Below, one piece after another: positions 36,055-47,157 of a stretch of DNA of 64,000 bases (position 1 is the first letter of the stretch; each line of letters starts with the position of its first letter). The notes below the pieces were generated by a model. It was not told where the DNA came from and made no database searches. It saw nothing but the letters and a program-made list of their open reading frames with translations. The stretch is taken from positions 59,412-123,411 of the forward strand of contig JBBHKE010003089.1 of the NCBI GenBank assembly GCA_037447655.1, read 5' to 3'. A program made the position numbers and the translations under genes. This DNA is from Zygnema cylindricum. Its lineage: Eukaryota > Streptophyta > Zygnematophyceae > Zygnematales > Zygnemataceae.

Positions 36055-37132
36055 TGTTGAGATTTGAAATCTTTAGTTAGTAAATAGAGTAGACTTAGAA
36101 TAGTTTCTAAGAAGTGGTATATAAGACTTACATTAATTAGTGTTATAGTAGGCAAAACACAATAGAGTGTACTGTACCTCTGCAGGTTTTACGGAGTGAC
36201 GTCGACACGCGTCACGCAGCAGACAATTGAAAATCGCTAGATCAGACGGACAAAATCTGATCGGGATATCTCGGAAAATATATGGTACGAATATTTTGGA
36301 TTCATACAGATATTTTGGAAGTATATGGTACGGCATGTTTTTATGATCATTTAATGGAGATGTCTAGATATTTCGAAAATAAATTGTACGGGACGCCTTA
36401 CGAACATTGATTTTAAGAGACGTCGACGGACACGATTCACCTAGGACCACAAGCATGATTCACGTGGGACTGCAAGTGACGAAGCGTGATTTACGTGGGA
36501 CCACAAGTGACGAAGCACTCAGCTGCTTCGTACTACACTACGACGGTCACCTGGACTTTAGCGACTACTGTGACTATGCACTTGGAACATTTTGTACGGT
36601 TCGTCACGTGGAAATATTTGAATAACACAGTTTTGTAGTTTAGTGTATTAAAAATTAGTGTTTCATTTATTAGGTTTTTGGAAAATAATAATTAGGTTTT
36701 TGGAGGTTCTCTAGGTACAGTAAAGTACAAGCTGGATACTTTGTCGTTAGTCAGGATAGTTCCGTAGTACGATCACCCGAATTAGTGTGACCAGTAGATA
36801 CTCACTGTGAGTATATATTCTAGGACTTAGCCATTTTTGTATCATCCAGTTTTGGGTATATGATTTTCTAAGGGCAGTTTTTGGCAAACATCCAGACATC
36901 ATATCTTATGGTTTATTGGGTCATTTGGGCTGCAATTTTGGGAATTGTCAGTTTTTGTTGTATTGTGTATCACTGTGGCAAATTTGAAGCATATTGGCTT
37001 TGTCAGTCATATTTTGTGTCAGTTCAAAGTTGGCTGTTGAGTAGGTACTTTGATAGTTTCTGCTGTTTTTTTCATGTGTACTTCCACTACTACTGCTGGT
37101 TCTCCTCCTGCAACGGTGGTTGTAGAACAAAA
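36055..37132 (+). repeat. Copia-2 5' LTR (1078 bp)
   Basis: Starts TGTTGAGATTTGAAATC, ends GTAGAACAAAA where the 3' LTR has GTAGAACAACA (CA end mutated). TATATAAG at 36118-36125 is a good TATA box, giving a long leader before the ATG at 37074. Contains three ~31-bp repeats with ACGTGGGACCACAAGTGACG (36440-36515). The last 59 bases from the ATG read as an open Gag-type start (MCTSTTTAGSPP). Confidence 0.93.
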
Positions 37133-37925
37133 GGTTATGGGCCTTTCGTCAAGAATTCCTATCTTCAATGGCCAAAAGTATGCGTACTGGGCGGCGATGG
37201 TTGAATCGTCGTTTGAAACTGCTGACTTATTGGGGGTCTTGGATGGCTCCCTTGATGAAACAGATCCAACTTGGGTAAAAAAGAATTCAATGGCAAGGAA
37301 CAATCTAATCCTTTGTATTTCAGAAAATTTGGTCATGTCTCGACTAAAAATGAAGAAAGCGAGGGAGATTTGGACATCTCTGAAATCCGCTTTTGAGAAA
37401 GTGAATGTTCAAGAGGAGCTCTTGGTGGCTGGAAATATTTGAGGATACAAATACACGGGGGGAACTATGGTTCAGTATTGTGACAATTTTTGTGCGCTCA
37501 TTGATGCTCACTTTTCTGCTGGGGGATCATTTCCAGAGTTTCAACAGGCAGCTTTGCTTATTAAAGGTCTCCCTAGTAGCATGAAGGGTGTTTCTGTTCA
37601 ATTAAAGAGTTATGATAAAGCTAGCTGGTCATTTCGGTTAGCATATAATCTTATATTGGAGGAAGAAACAAATACTAAACTCCTTGAGGGAGAATGAAAA
37701 GTTGAAGCATTTACAACAGACTTTGACAAAAGAAATCAGTTTAATCAGAATAGGAATCAGTTTAACCTAAATCAAAATCAGTTTAATCAGAGGCAAAATA
37801 GCTCATCTACTACTACTTATTTTTATTGTTCTGAGAAGGGTCATGGATATAAGTACTGTCCTAAATTGAAGATGGCTAAGGAGACTGGTTTATACAGGCC
37901 AGGTTGGCAACAGAGCCAGTATCAC
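37074..37925 (+). pseudogene. Copia-2 gag, broken by two or more stops
   Basis: Gag would form the particle and bind RNA. The frame opens at ATG 37074 inside the LTR, crosses the PBS, and enters a UBN2-type Gag domain (IPIFNGQKYAYW, then EIWTSLKSAF). In-frame TGA at 37440 and TGA at 37695 interrupt it without a frame change. Downstream is an unusual FNQ-rich stretch (37737-37797) and a zinc knuckle YFYCSEKGHGYKYC in which the first Cys is Tyr (TGT to TAT). The start could be ATG 37074 or the ATG within the PBS at 37137. Confidence 0.9.
37133..37143 (+). promoter_or_regulatory. Primer-binding site, half-tRNA(iMet) type
   Basis: GGTTATGGGCC begins at the first base after the LTR. It is the reverse complement of GGCCCAUAACC, the anticodon stem-loop of eukaryotic initiator tRNA-Met, not of the tRNA 3' end. 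Drosophila copia is known to prime from a 5' half of this tRNA, so the same mode is inferred. The ATG inside it is the complement of the CAU anticodon and lies in the Gag frame. Confidence 0.8.
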
Positions 37926-37929
37926 AAAG

Positions 37930-38304
37930 GTTTTTTCTAAAAATCCTTCCTGTGGAAATGCTCTTTTTTCAGCTTCTGCAACAGATCCAGATGAGTCACT
38001 CACCAACGATGAGCAAGAGGAGGCGGAGTTATTTGATATGGCCGTTGCCATCGAGGGTCCAAAGGATACAGGATGGATCATGGACAAGGGAGCGTCTGCC
38101 CACATGTGTTGGAAAAAGGCGGCTTTTACGAATCTGCAGCAAACATCTCCAAAGAGTATCTACTATGCTTGCGGCATGAGTGTTCAAACCTCAGCTCAGG
38201 GTGATGTATCATTGATGGTAGATGTGGGGGGAAAGTTGGTAGAGAGAACCATTCACAATGTTTTGTATGTTCCAAATTTTAAGAAAAATATTTTTTCTAC
38301 ATAA
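37930..38304 (+). pseudogene. Copia-2 aspartic protease, decayed
   Basis: The region includes the flap-side signature WIMDKGASAHMC, where D-[ST]-G is expected; Lys replaces the second residue, so the active site is damaged. It ends NVLYVPNFKKNIFST followed by TAA at 38302, at the usual border with the GAG_pre-integrase domain. A frameshift separates it from gag near 37900-38030. Confidence 0.85.
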
Positions 38305-38307
38305 TTA

Positions 38308-39323
38308 GTGGAGAGCAAAGGCTTTGAAGTTGTTCTGAAAGGAGGGAGGCAGGTTGTTAGCAAGAAAGGGAAAGTCTTAGTAAAAGGAACTAGAGATGCT
38401 AGCAAAATGTATCAGATAGACATGGCTGAATATAAGGAAAATGATGTTCTCTACTCCAATGTCGAATCTGATAATGAGTTGTGGCATAAGAGATTATGAC
38501 ACATGAATTATGATAGTCTAAAGAAAATGGTGAGTTCGGGCAAAGTTGATGGAGTTTCTCTCACATCTCTTCCTATAAAATCATGTGATGGTTGTTCACT
38601 AGGCAAGATCCACAGATTGCCATTTCCACAGGAAACAGACCACAGATCGGACAAAGTTTTACAGCTAATACACTCTGATGTTCTCGGGCCGTCACAAGTG
38701 GCGTTGGTAGGAGGCGTACACTTTATGGTCACATTCACAGATGACTACGCGAGGTACACCAAAGTTTACTTCGTGAAACATAAGAGTGAAGTGTTTACTC
38801 ACTTCAAACACTACAAAGCGTGGGCGGAAAAGCTTCATGGTGTTCCAATATTGGCACTGATATCGAACAACGATGAGAATACACATCAAAGGACTTCGAA
38901 GAATTTCTCCTTCAGGAAGGTATCAGTCACAAACTTACAATTCCATATACACCTGAACAAAATGGTGTTTCTGAAACATTAAATAGGACAGTGACAGAGA
39001 GTGCTCGGTCCATGCTTGTAGATAAAGGGCTAGATTTGAAATTATGGGCTGAAGCACTTAATTGTGCTGTTTATATTAAGAAAAGAATTGCTTCTAAGTC
39101 TGTTAGCACTACACCTTATGAGCTTTGGACAAGGGAAAAACCTGATGTTAGTCACTTTAAGATCTTTGGCAGCAAGTGTTTTATTCTAGATACTTCACAG
39201 GATAGATGGAAAATGGAGCCTAAAGGCTTACCTGGGATTTTCATGGGGTATGATGATAATGCGAAAGGATATAGAGTTTTTGTATTTGAGAAACATAAAG
39301 TAATTGTTTCTAGAAATATCTAG
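38308..39323 (+). pseudogene. Copia-2 integrase, decayed
   Basis: GAG_pre-integrase piece to LWHKRL, then TGA (38497) where Gly is usual, then HMNYDSLKK with SCDGCSLGK forming the HHCC zinc region. The first catalytic Asp is in LIHSDVLGPS. Around the second Asp (38870-38890) the usual SDNGGEY has become SNND with a 1-bp shift, so catalysis is lost. The frame resumes with FEEFL, YTPEQNGV (Glu region) and FWAE-like LWAEALN, then FKIFGSKCF and GYDDNAKGYRV, ending at a TAG at 39321. Confidence 0.93.
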
Positions 39324-39659
39324 ATTAAAGATGAGTAGGATTCGGTTGACATTTTTAAAGTGCCACATCAACCGGCACAGGAAAAGCAAGAATATGTCAT
39401 CATTCACCATACGCAGCGAGTCTACTTTCCACCGACAAGTGGGGCACCTCTTCTTTCAGTTCCTCTAGTACCTTTCCAAGATGCTTCCCCACAAATTACA
39501 CCTGAAGCAGAAGAAACTACTACACATTCTGTACCAGATCAAGTTACGGTTCAAACTAAACATAAAAATCAGCGGTTGCCGACAATCTCAGCCTCAAAAT
39601 TTCCGGGGGGAAAGAGATCTAGCAGCCGTCTGCAAGCAAGCTGTCACTTTGTTATTTCT

Positions 39660-40603
39660 GCACCTACAGAGGAGCCTCTAACGATCCAGGAGGCCTTCTC
39701 ATCACCTGAGAGAAATCAGTGGATCGAGGCGGCAAACGATGAAATGAAGTCCATTAGGGAGGAACAAACATGGGAGCTGGTGGATCTTCCTCCGGGTAGA
39801 AAAAGCCATCGGCAGCAAATGGGTATTCAAGGTGAAACTGAACCCGGACAACACCATCGAAAGGTATAAGGCCAGACTAGTGGCCAAAGGATATAATCAA
39901 AAAGAAGGTATTGACTTTGAGGAAACCTTCTCCCCAGTTGTCAGATTTCCCACTGTCAGAATTTTGCTAAGTCTAGCTGCTATAGAGAATATGGAAATAC
40001 ATCAAATGGATGTTAAAACCGCTTTCTTGCATGGAGAGTTATAAGAAACCATTTATATGAAACAACCTCAAATGTATGTTGAAAAAGGAAAGGAAGAATT
40101 AGTGTGTAAATTGATGAAATCTTTGTGTGGGCTAAAACAAGCCCTTTGTTAATGGAATCTGAAGTTAGATGAGTTTTTGACTGGGCTAAGTTTTAAGAGA
40201 ATTAGCTCAGATCATTCTGTATATGTTCTACAAGGAGAGGATGGGGTAATTTACATTTCTATATATGTGGATGATCTATTATTAATAAGTAAGTCGATGG
40301 ATGAAATAAACCGCATTAAAGCGGCTTTAAGGTCTAGGTTCGAGATGAAGGACCTCGGTGAGGCCAAAGTCCATCTTAGGAATACAGGTAGAAAGAGACA
40401 AAAACAAGACGTTGATTATGTTGACTCAGAAAGAAGGAATAGGTAACATGCTAGAAAGATTTGAAATGAGAGATGTAAAAGGATCCGTAACTCCTATGGA
40501 ATTCAGGCAGCAATTGGAAGGAATTGATACAGATTCAGGCATAATGGTTGGTGGGAGTCTAGAGACAGGGGAGGAAGAGTTTATGGCTTCAAAGCCATAT
40601 TGA
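39660..40603 (+). pseudogene. Copia-2 reverse transcriptase, decayed
   Basis: RVT_2 domain: [24 protein letters not shown], then one extra A at ~39803 shifts to the frame of [52 protein letters not shown] at 40042 and TAA at 40150 (CAA to TAA within the usual KQA..QWN) break it. The catalytic IYVDDLLL is intact at ~40263. A shift near 40365 moves to LGIQVERDK. 39324-39660 is a linker with TAG stops and Pro-rich sequence. Confidence 0.93.
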
Positions 40604-41224
40604 CAGGTAGTCAAAAGTCTTATATATTTGATGAATTGTACTAGACGCGATATTGCAGCAGCTGTGGGAGTCTTGAGTAGAAGTCTGCAGAATCCTAAAA
40701 GGGCAGATTGGGAAGCAGCGAAAAGGGTGTAGAGATATCTTGCAGGAACTCGAAATCTCAAGCTTGTACTTGGAGGAGGAGAGGTGAAAATACAGACGTG
40801 GAGCGATGCCAGCTATGGGGACATGCCATGCCGGAAATCTACAACTGGTTTTGTACTTAAAATTGGAGGTGGAACTTGCTGCTGGAGTAGAAAATTACAA
40901 AAGGTTACAGCTCAATCCGCACTGGAGTCTGAATATATGGTAGCAGCTTCGGCCCTCAAGGAGCTCCTATGGGTCAAGTTTATTCCACAAGAACTTGGGT
41001 ACATGCAAATAGGCCCTCAGTCTATCTGGTGTGACAACCAGGCAGCCATTGCCATTGCCTCTAACCCAGCCATCATTTTAAAAGCAAACACATGGATGTT
41101 AGACTTCACTTTATCAAGGAAAAAGTACTTGCAAAAGTCATTAAGTTATGAAAGGATGGTAGCTGACATGTTAACAAAAGCCCTTCCTGCTCCTTGCAGT
41201 TTTGTAGAAAAGTTGTTGGACTAA
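40604..41224 (+). pseudogene. Copia-2 RT end and RNase H, decayed
   Basis: SLIYLMNCTRRDIAAAVGVLSRSL follows a TGA at 40601, with a further TAG at 40730. RNase H has WSDASYGD, CCWSRKLQKV, ALESEYMVAA and CDNQAAIAIASNP. A shift inside the next HHF(K/R)..KHMD motif (41068-41085) and a compensating one later restore the frame to ADMLTKALP. It ends TAA at 41222, 27 bases before the PPT. Confidence 0.92.
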
Positions 41225-41238
41225 GTGAGTAACTGAGT

Positions 41239-41277
41239 CTAAAGATTTAGGGGAGTGTTGAGATTTGAAATCTTTAG
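41239..41277 (+). promoter_or_regulatory. PPT/LTR-junction hairpin, Copia-2
   Basis: PPT TTAGGGGAG (41247-41255) and LTR start TGTTGAGATTTG lie between CTAAAGATTT (41239-41248) and AAATCTTTAG (41268-41277), a perfect 10-bp inverted repeat. Confidence 0.7.
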
Positions 41278-42362
41278 TTAGTAAATAGAGTAGACTTAGA
41301 ATAGTTTCTAAGAAGTGGTATATAAGACTTACATTAATTAGTGTTATAGTAGGCAAAACACAATAGAGTGTACTGTACCTCTGCAGGTTTTACGGAGTGA
41401 CGTCGACACGCTTCACGCAGCAGACAATTGAAAATCGCTAGATCAGACGGACAAAATCTGATCGGGATATCTCGGAAAATATATGGTACGAATATTTTGG
41501 ATTCATACAGATATTTTGGAAGTATATGGTACGGCATGTTTTTATGATCATTAAATGGAGACGTCCGGATATTTCGGAAATAAATTGTACGGTACGCCTT
41601 ACGAACATTAATTTTAAAGGACGTCGACGGACACGATTCACCTGGGACCACAAGCATAATTCACCTGGGACCGCAAGTGACAAAGCGTGATTTACGTGGG
41701 ACCATAAGTGACGAGGCGTGATTCACGTGGGACCACAAGTGACGAAGCACTCAGGTGCTTCGTACTACACTACGACAGTCGGCTGGACTTTTGCGACTAC
41801 TGTGACTAAGCAACTGGAACATTTTGTACGGTTCGTCATCTGGAAATATTTGAATAACACAGTTTTGTAGTTTTGTGTATTACAAATTAGTGTTTCATTT
41901 ATTAGGTTTTTGGAAATTAATAAATAGGTTTTTGGAGGTACTCTAGGTACAGTAATGTACAGGCAGGATACTTTGTCGTTAGTCAGGATAGTTCCGTAAT
42001 ACGATCACCCGAATAAGTGTGACCAGTAGATACTAACTGTGAGTATATAATCTAGGACTTAGCCATTTTTGTATCATCCAGTTTTGGGAACATGACTTTC
42101 TAAGGGCAGTTTTTGGGAAACTTCCAGACATGATATCTAATGGTTTACTACGTCATTAAGGCTGCAATTTTGGAAATTGTCAGTTTATTGTATTGTGTAT
42201 TAATGTGGCAAATTTGAAGCATATTGGCTTTCTTAGTCATATTTTGTATCAGTTCAAAGTTGGCAGTTGAGCAGGTACTTTGATAGTTTCTACTGTTTTT
42301 TTCATGTCTACTTCCACTACTACTGCTGATTCTCCTCCTGTAACGGTGGTTGTAGAACAACA
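41256..42362 (+). repeat. Copia-2 3' LTR (1107 bp)
   Basis: Starts TGTTGAGATTTG after the PPT and ends GTAGAACAACA. It differs from the 5' LTR by scattered substitutions and one extra ~31-bp ACGTGGGACCA repeat (41690-41760), so the insertion is old or the LTRs exchanged sequence with others. The Gag-type start in it reads MSTSTTTADSPP. Confidence 0.95.
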
Positions 42363-43574
42363 CTAACAATTTGTGTAATTTAGGAAACAATTCTTGTTAT
42401 CGCTAACTGTTTGTGTAATTTAGGTAATAATTTTTGTTATCGCTAACAGTTTGTATATGTAAGGTTACAATACCTGTTAGCGCTAACAGTTTGTGTAAGT
42501 TAGGTAACCATCATTGTTAGCGCTAACAGTTTGTGTAATTTAGGTAACAATTCTTGTTGTCGCTAACTGTTTGTGTAATTTAGGAAACAATTTTGGTTAT
42601 CGCTAACACTTTGAGCAATTTAGGTAACAATTCTTGTTATCGCTAACAGTTTGTGTAATTTAGGTAATAATTCTTGATATCGCTAACAGTTTTTCTAACT
42701 TAGGTAACCATTGTTGTTAGCCCTAAATATTTGTGTAAGTTAGAAAACAATTCATGTTATTGCTAACAGTTTGCGTAAGTTAGGCAACAATTCCTGTTAG
42801 TGCAAACAGTTTGTGTAATTTAGATAAGAATTCATGTTATCGCTAACTGTTTGTATAATTTAGGTATCAATTATTGTTATTGCTAACACTTTGTGTAAGT
42901 TAGATAACAATTCCCGTTAGAGCTAACAGTTTGTGTAAGTTAGGTTACAATTCCTGTTATCGCTAACAGTTTGTGTAAGTTAGGCAACCATTATTGTGAG
43001 GCTAACAGTTTGTGTAATTTAGGCAACAATTTTAATAATCGCTAATAGTTTGTGTAATTAAGGTAACAATTCTTGTTATCGCTAACAGTTTGTGTAATTT
43101 AGGTATCAATTCTTGTTATCGCTAACAGTTTGTGTAATTTAGGTAACCATTGTTGTTAGCCCTAACAATTTGTATAAGTTAGAAAAAAATTCCTGTTATT
43201 GCTAACAGTTTGCGTAAGTTTGGCAATAATTCTTGTTAGTGAAAAGAGTTTGTGTAATTTAGATAAGAATTCATGTTATCGCTAACTGTTTGTGTAATTT
43301 AGGTATCAATTCTTGTTATTGCTAACACTTTGTGTAAGTTAGGTAACAATTCCTGTTATCGCTAACAATTTGTGTAAGTTAGGTAACCATTATTGTGAGG
43401 CTAACAGTTTGTGTAATTTAGGTAACAATTCTTGTTATCGCGAACTGTTTGTGCAATTTAAGTAACAATTTTTATTATCGCTAATAGTTTGTGTAATTTA
43501 GGTAACAATTCTTGTTATCGCTTTTGTTTTGAGTGATTTAGGTAACAATTCTTGTTATCGCTAATAGTTTGTGT
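42363..43574 (+). repeat. 40-bp satellite array, TTATCGCTAAC subfamily, continuing
   Basis: Resumes in register after Copia-2. A ~280-bp higher-order pattern is visible, for example the TAGTGCAAACAG / GATAAGAATTCATG pair at 42798 and 43240. No genes. Confidence 0.95.
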
Positions 43575-44291
43575 TGTTTTTCTACAAGCACCGGTGCAGG
43601 TGGAGGAGCAGCAGTAGTAGTAGAAGTAGACATGATACACTCTCAGAAGCTATGAAGAATCATACCAAACAGTTGTTCTTAAGTGCTCACCAATTCTTAT
43701 AGAAGCATCTTAACCTCGTAAAACTCTATCAGAATGTAGAGTAGCATAAACTATGACAACTCCCAAAGTTTGAGCACAATTGACTAGACAACACTCAAGG
43801 TATAATACTCAGAAGTTTCCGAAAAATTGTCTGCAGTTTTTACTACTTGGAAGTCTGGATAGATAATATGTTGTGAGTCCTAACTCTTATACTTGTGTTG
43901 AACTGGCAACACCAGTGTACTTGAGCGGTACGTCAAACCACCAAGCTACCACTAATATGTCTAGCTACCAGTGAGCTTTCACTAAGCTACCAGTGAGCTA
44001 TCACTAAGCTACCACTGAGTTACCCACTAAGTTACCACTGAGTTACCCACTAAGTTGACTATAATAGTATCTATCGCAGTTGCTCTATCCAGTATAGAAT
44101 CACATTAAGAATATTAGACGCTGCGTTGTCCGTACGGACCATATCAAATATAATCATGGTTGCGTTGTCCTATGTTGTAGCTTCTCTGCTGCGCTGCTTT
44201 GCTGCTGCGGTGCTCTGCTGCTACGCTGCTCTGCTGTATAGCAGCTGGGATTCTCCGCTGCTCTAAACTGAAAGCATTCCAAAAGACAACA
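43575..44291 (-). mobile_element. Solo Copia LTR (717 bp) with perfect 5-bp duplication
   Basis: On the minus strand it starts TGTTGTCTTTTGG and ends TGTAGAAAAACA; TGTGT flanks both sides (43570-43574, 44292-44296). Near the LTR 3' end the frame MSTSTTTAAPPPAPVLVEK is open, closely matching Copia-2 although the nucleotide LTRs are otherwise different. It contains ~12-bp repeats (GTGGTAGCTTA type, 43950-44055) and a GCAGCAGAGC-rich tract (44190-44260) like that in the 49.4-49.7 kb LTR. Confidence 0.95.
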
Positions 44292-47157
44292 TGTGTAATT
44301 TAGGGAACAATTCTTGTTATCACTAAGTGTTTGTGAAATCTAGGTAACAATTCTTATTAAAGCTAACAATTTGTGTAATTTAGGTATCCATTCTTGTTTT
44401 CGCTAACATTTTGTGTAATTTAGGTAACAATTCCTATTATCGCTAACAGTTTGTGTAATTTCGGTAACCATTCTTGTTAGCGCTAACAGTTTGTGTAAGT
44501 TAGATAACAATTTCGGTTATCGCTAAATGTTTGTGTTATTTAGGTAACATTTCCTGTTATCGCTAACAGTTTGCGTAAGTTTAACAACAATTTCTTTTAT
44601 CGCTAACAGTTTGTGTAAGTTACGTAACCATTCTTGTTAGCGCTAACAATTTGTGCAAATTAGGTAACAATTTTTGTTATCGCTAACAATTTGTATAAGT
44701 TAAGTAACAATACCTGTTAGCGCTAACAGTTTGTGTACTTTAGGTTTCAATTCTTGTTATCGATTACAGTTTGTGTTATTTAGGTAACAATTCTTGTTGT
44801 CGCTAACTGTTTGTGCCATTTAAGTAACAATTTTGGTTATCGCTAACAGTTTGTGTAAGTTAGGTAACCATTCTTGTTAGCCCTAACAATTTGTGTAAGT
44901 TAGATAACAATTCCTGTTATTGCTAACAGTTTGCGTAAGTTAGGCAACAATTCCTGTTAGTACAAACATTTTGTATAATTTAGATAAGAATTCATATTAT
45001 CGCTAACTGTTTGTGAAATTTAGTTAACATTTCTTGTTATCGCTAACACTCTGTGTAAGTTAGGTAACCATTATTGTTAGGCTAACGGTTTGTGTAATTT
45101 AGTTAACAATTCTTGTTATCGCTTACTGTTTGTGTAATTTAGGTAACAATTCTTATTATCGCTAATAGTTTGTGTAATTTTGGTAACAATTCTTGTTATC
45201 GCTAACAGTTTGTGTAATTTAAGAAACAATTCTTGTTATCGCTAACAGTTTGTGTAACTTAGGTAACCATTGTTGTTAGCCCTAACAATTTGTGTAAGTT
45301 AGATAACAATTCCTGTAATTGCTAACAGTTTGTGTAAGTTAGGCAACAATTCTTGTTAGTGCAAACAGTTTGTGTAATTTAGATAAGAAGTCATGTTATT
45401 GCTAATTGTTTGTGTAATTTAGGTAACAATTCTTGTTATCGCTAACAGTTTGTGTAAGATAGGTAACCATTTTTGTTAGCATTAACAGTTTGTGTAAGTA
45501 AGATAAAATTTTTGTTATCGCTAACAATTCGTGTAATTTAGGTTACAATTCATATTAAAGCTAACAATTTGTGTAATTTAGGTAACCATTCTTGTTTTCG
45601 CTAACAGTTTGTGTAAGTTAGGTAACAATTCCTGTTCTCGCTAACAGTTTATGTGAGTTAGGTAAAAATTCTTGTTATCGCTAACAGTTTGTGAAAGTTA
45701 GGTAACCATTATTGTTAGCGCTAACAGTTTGTGTAAGTTAGAAAACAATTCATGTTATCGCTAAATGTTTGTGTAATTTAGGTAACAATTTATGTTATCA
45801 CTAACAATTTGCGTAAGTTAGGTAACAATTTTTGTTATCGCTAACAGTTTGTGTAAGTTAAGTAACCATTCTTGTTAGCGGTAACAGTTTGTGCAAATTA
45901 GGTGAAAATTCTTGTTATCGCTAAATATTTGTGTAATTTAAGTAACAATTCTTGTTAGCGCTAAGAGTTTGTGTAATTTAGGTAACAATTCTTGTTATCG
46001 CTAACTGTTTGTGTAAGTTAGGTAACCATTATTGTTAGGCTAACAGTTTGCGTACTTTAGGTAACAATTCCTGTTATCGCTAAACGTTTGTGTAATTTAG
46101 GTAACAATTTTTGTTATCGGAAACATTTTGTATAAGTTAGGTAACAATACCTGTTATCGCTAACACTTTGTGTACTTTAGGAATCAATTTGTGTTATCGC
46201 TAAGAGTTTGTGTAATTTAGGCAACAATTCTTATTATCGCTAACTGTTTGTGTAATTTAGGTAACATTTCTTGTTATCTCTAACTATTTGTGTAATTAAG
46301 GTAAGAATTCTTGTTATCGCTAATAGTTTGTGTAATTTAGGAAACTATTCCTGTTATCTCTAACTGTTTGTGTAATTTAGGTTATAAATCTTGCTATCGC
46401 TAGCTATTTGTGTTATTTAGGTTATAAATCTTGTAATCGCTAACAGTTTGTGTAACTTAGGTAACCATTGTTGATAGCCCTAACAATTTGTGTAAGTTAG
46501 ATAACAATTCCTATTATTGCTAACAGTTTGCGTAAGTTAGGCAACAATTCTTGTTAGTGCAAACAGTTTGTGTAATTTAGATAAGAATTCATGTTATCGC
46601 TAATTGTTTGTGTAATTTAGGGATCAATTCTTGTTATTGCTAACACTTTGTGTAAGTCAGATAACAATTCCTCTAAGAGCTAACAGTGTTTGTAAGTAAG
46701 GTGACAATTCTTGTTATCGCTAACAGTTTGTGTAAGTTAGGTAACTATTATTGTGAGGCTAATAGTTTGTGCAATTTAGGAACAATTCTTGTTATTGCGA
46801 ACTGTTTGTGTAATTTAGGTAACAATTCTTGTTATTGCGAACTGTTTGTGTAATTTAGGTAACAATTCTTATTATCGCTAATAGTTTGTGTAATTTAGGT
46901 AACAATTCTTGTTATCGCTAACAGTTTGTGTAATTTAGGTAACAATTTTTTTTATCGTAAACTGTTTGAGTAATTTAGGGAAATATTCTTGTTATCGCTA
47001 ATTGTTTCTGTAATCTAGGTAACAATTTTTATTAAAGCTAACAATTTAGGTAGTTTAGGTAACCATTCTTGTTTTCGCTAACAGTTTGTGTAATTTCGGT
47101 AACTATTCTTGTTAGAGCTAACTGTTTGTGTAATTTAGATAACAAATCATATTATCG
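44292..47157 (+). repeat. 40-bp satellite array, TTATCGCTAAC subfamily, last block
   Basis: Ends abruptly at ~47157 where Copia-3 gag sequence begins. No flanking transition is seen, so the border is either a deletion or an unequal exchange. Confidence 0.95.

Larger units (their letters stand above)
36055..42362 (+). mobile_element. Copia-2, full-length decayed Ty1/Copia element
   Basis: Two LTRs (36055-37132 and 41256-42362), a PBS directly after the first, gag, protease, integrase, RT, RNase H in Copia order, and a PPT directly before the second. Flanks are CTAGC (36050-36054) and CTAAC (42363-42367), a 5-bp duplication with one change inside the satellite core. Premature stops and frameshifts are spread over every domain. 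Many are C-to-T or G-to-A changes, as expected for deamination of methylated cytosine. Confidence 0.96.

Noticed and set aside
19856-47157. CRISPR-like array (regular repeats)
   Set aside because: Units are contiguous 40-bp tandem copies with no unique spacers, in a eukaryotic context with Copia insertions.
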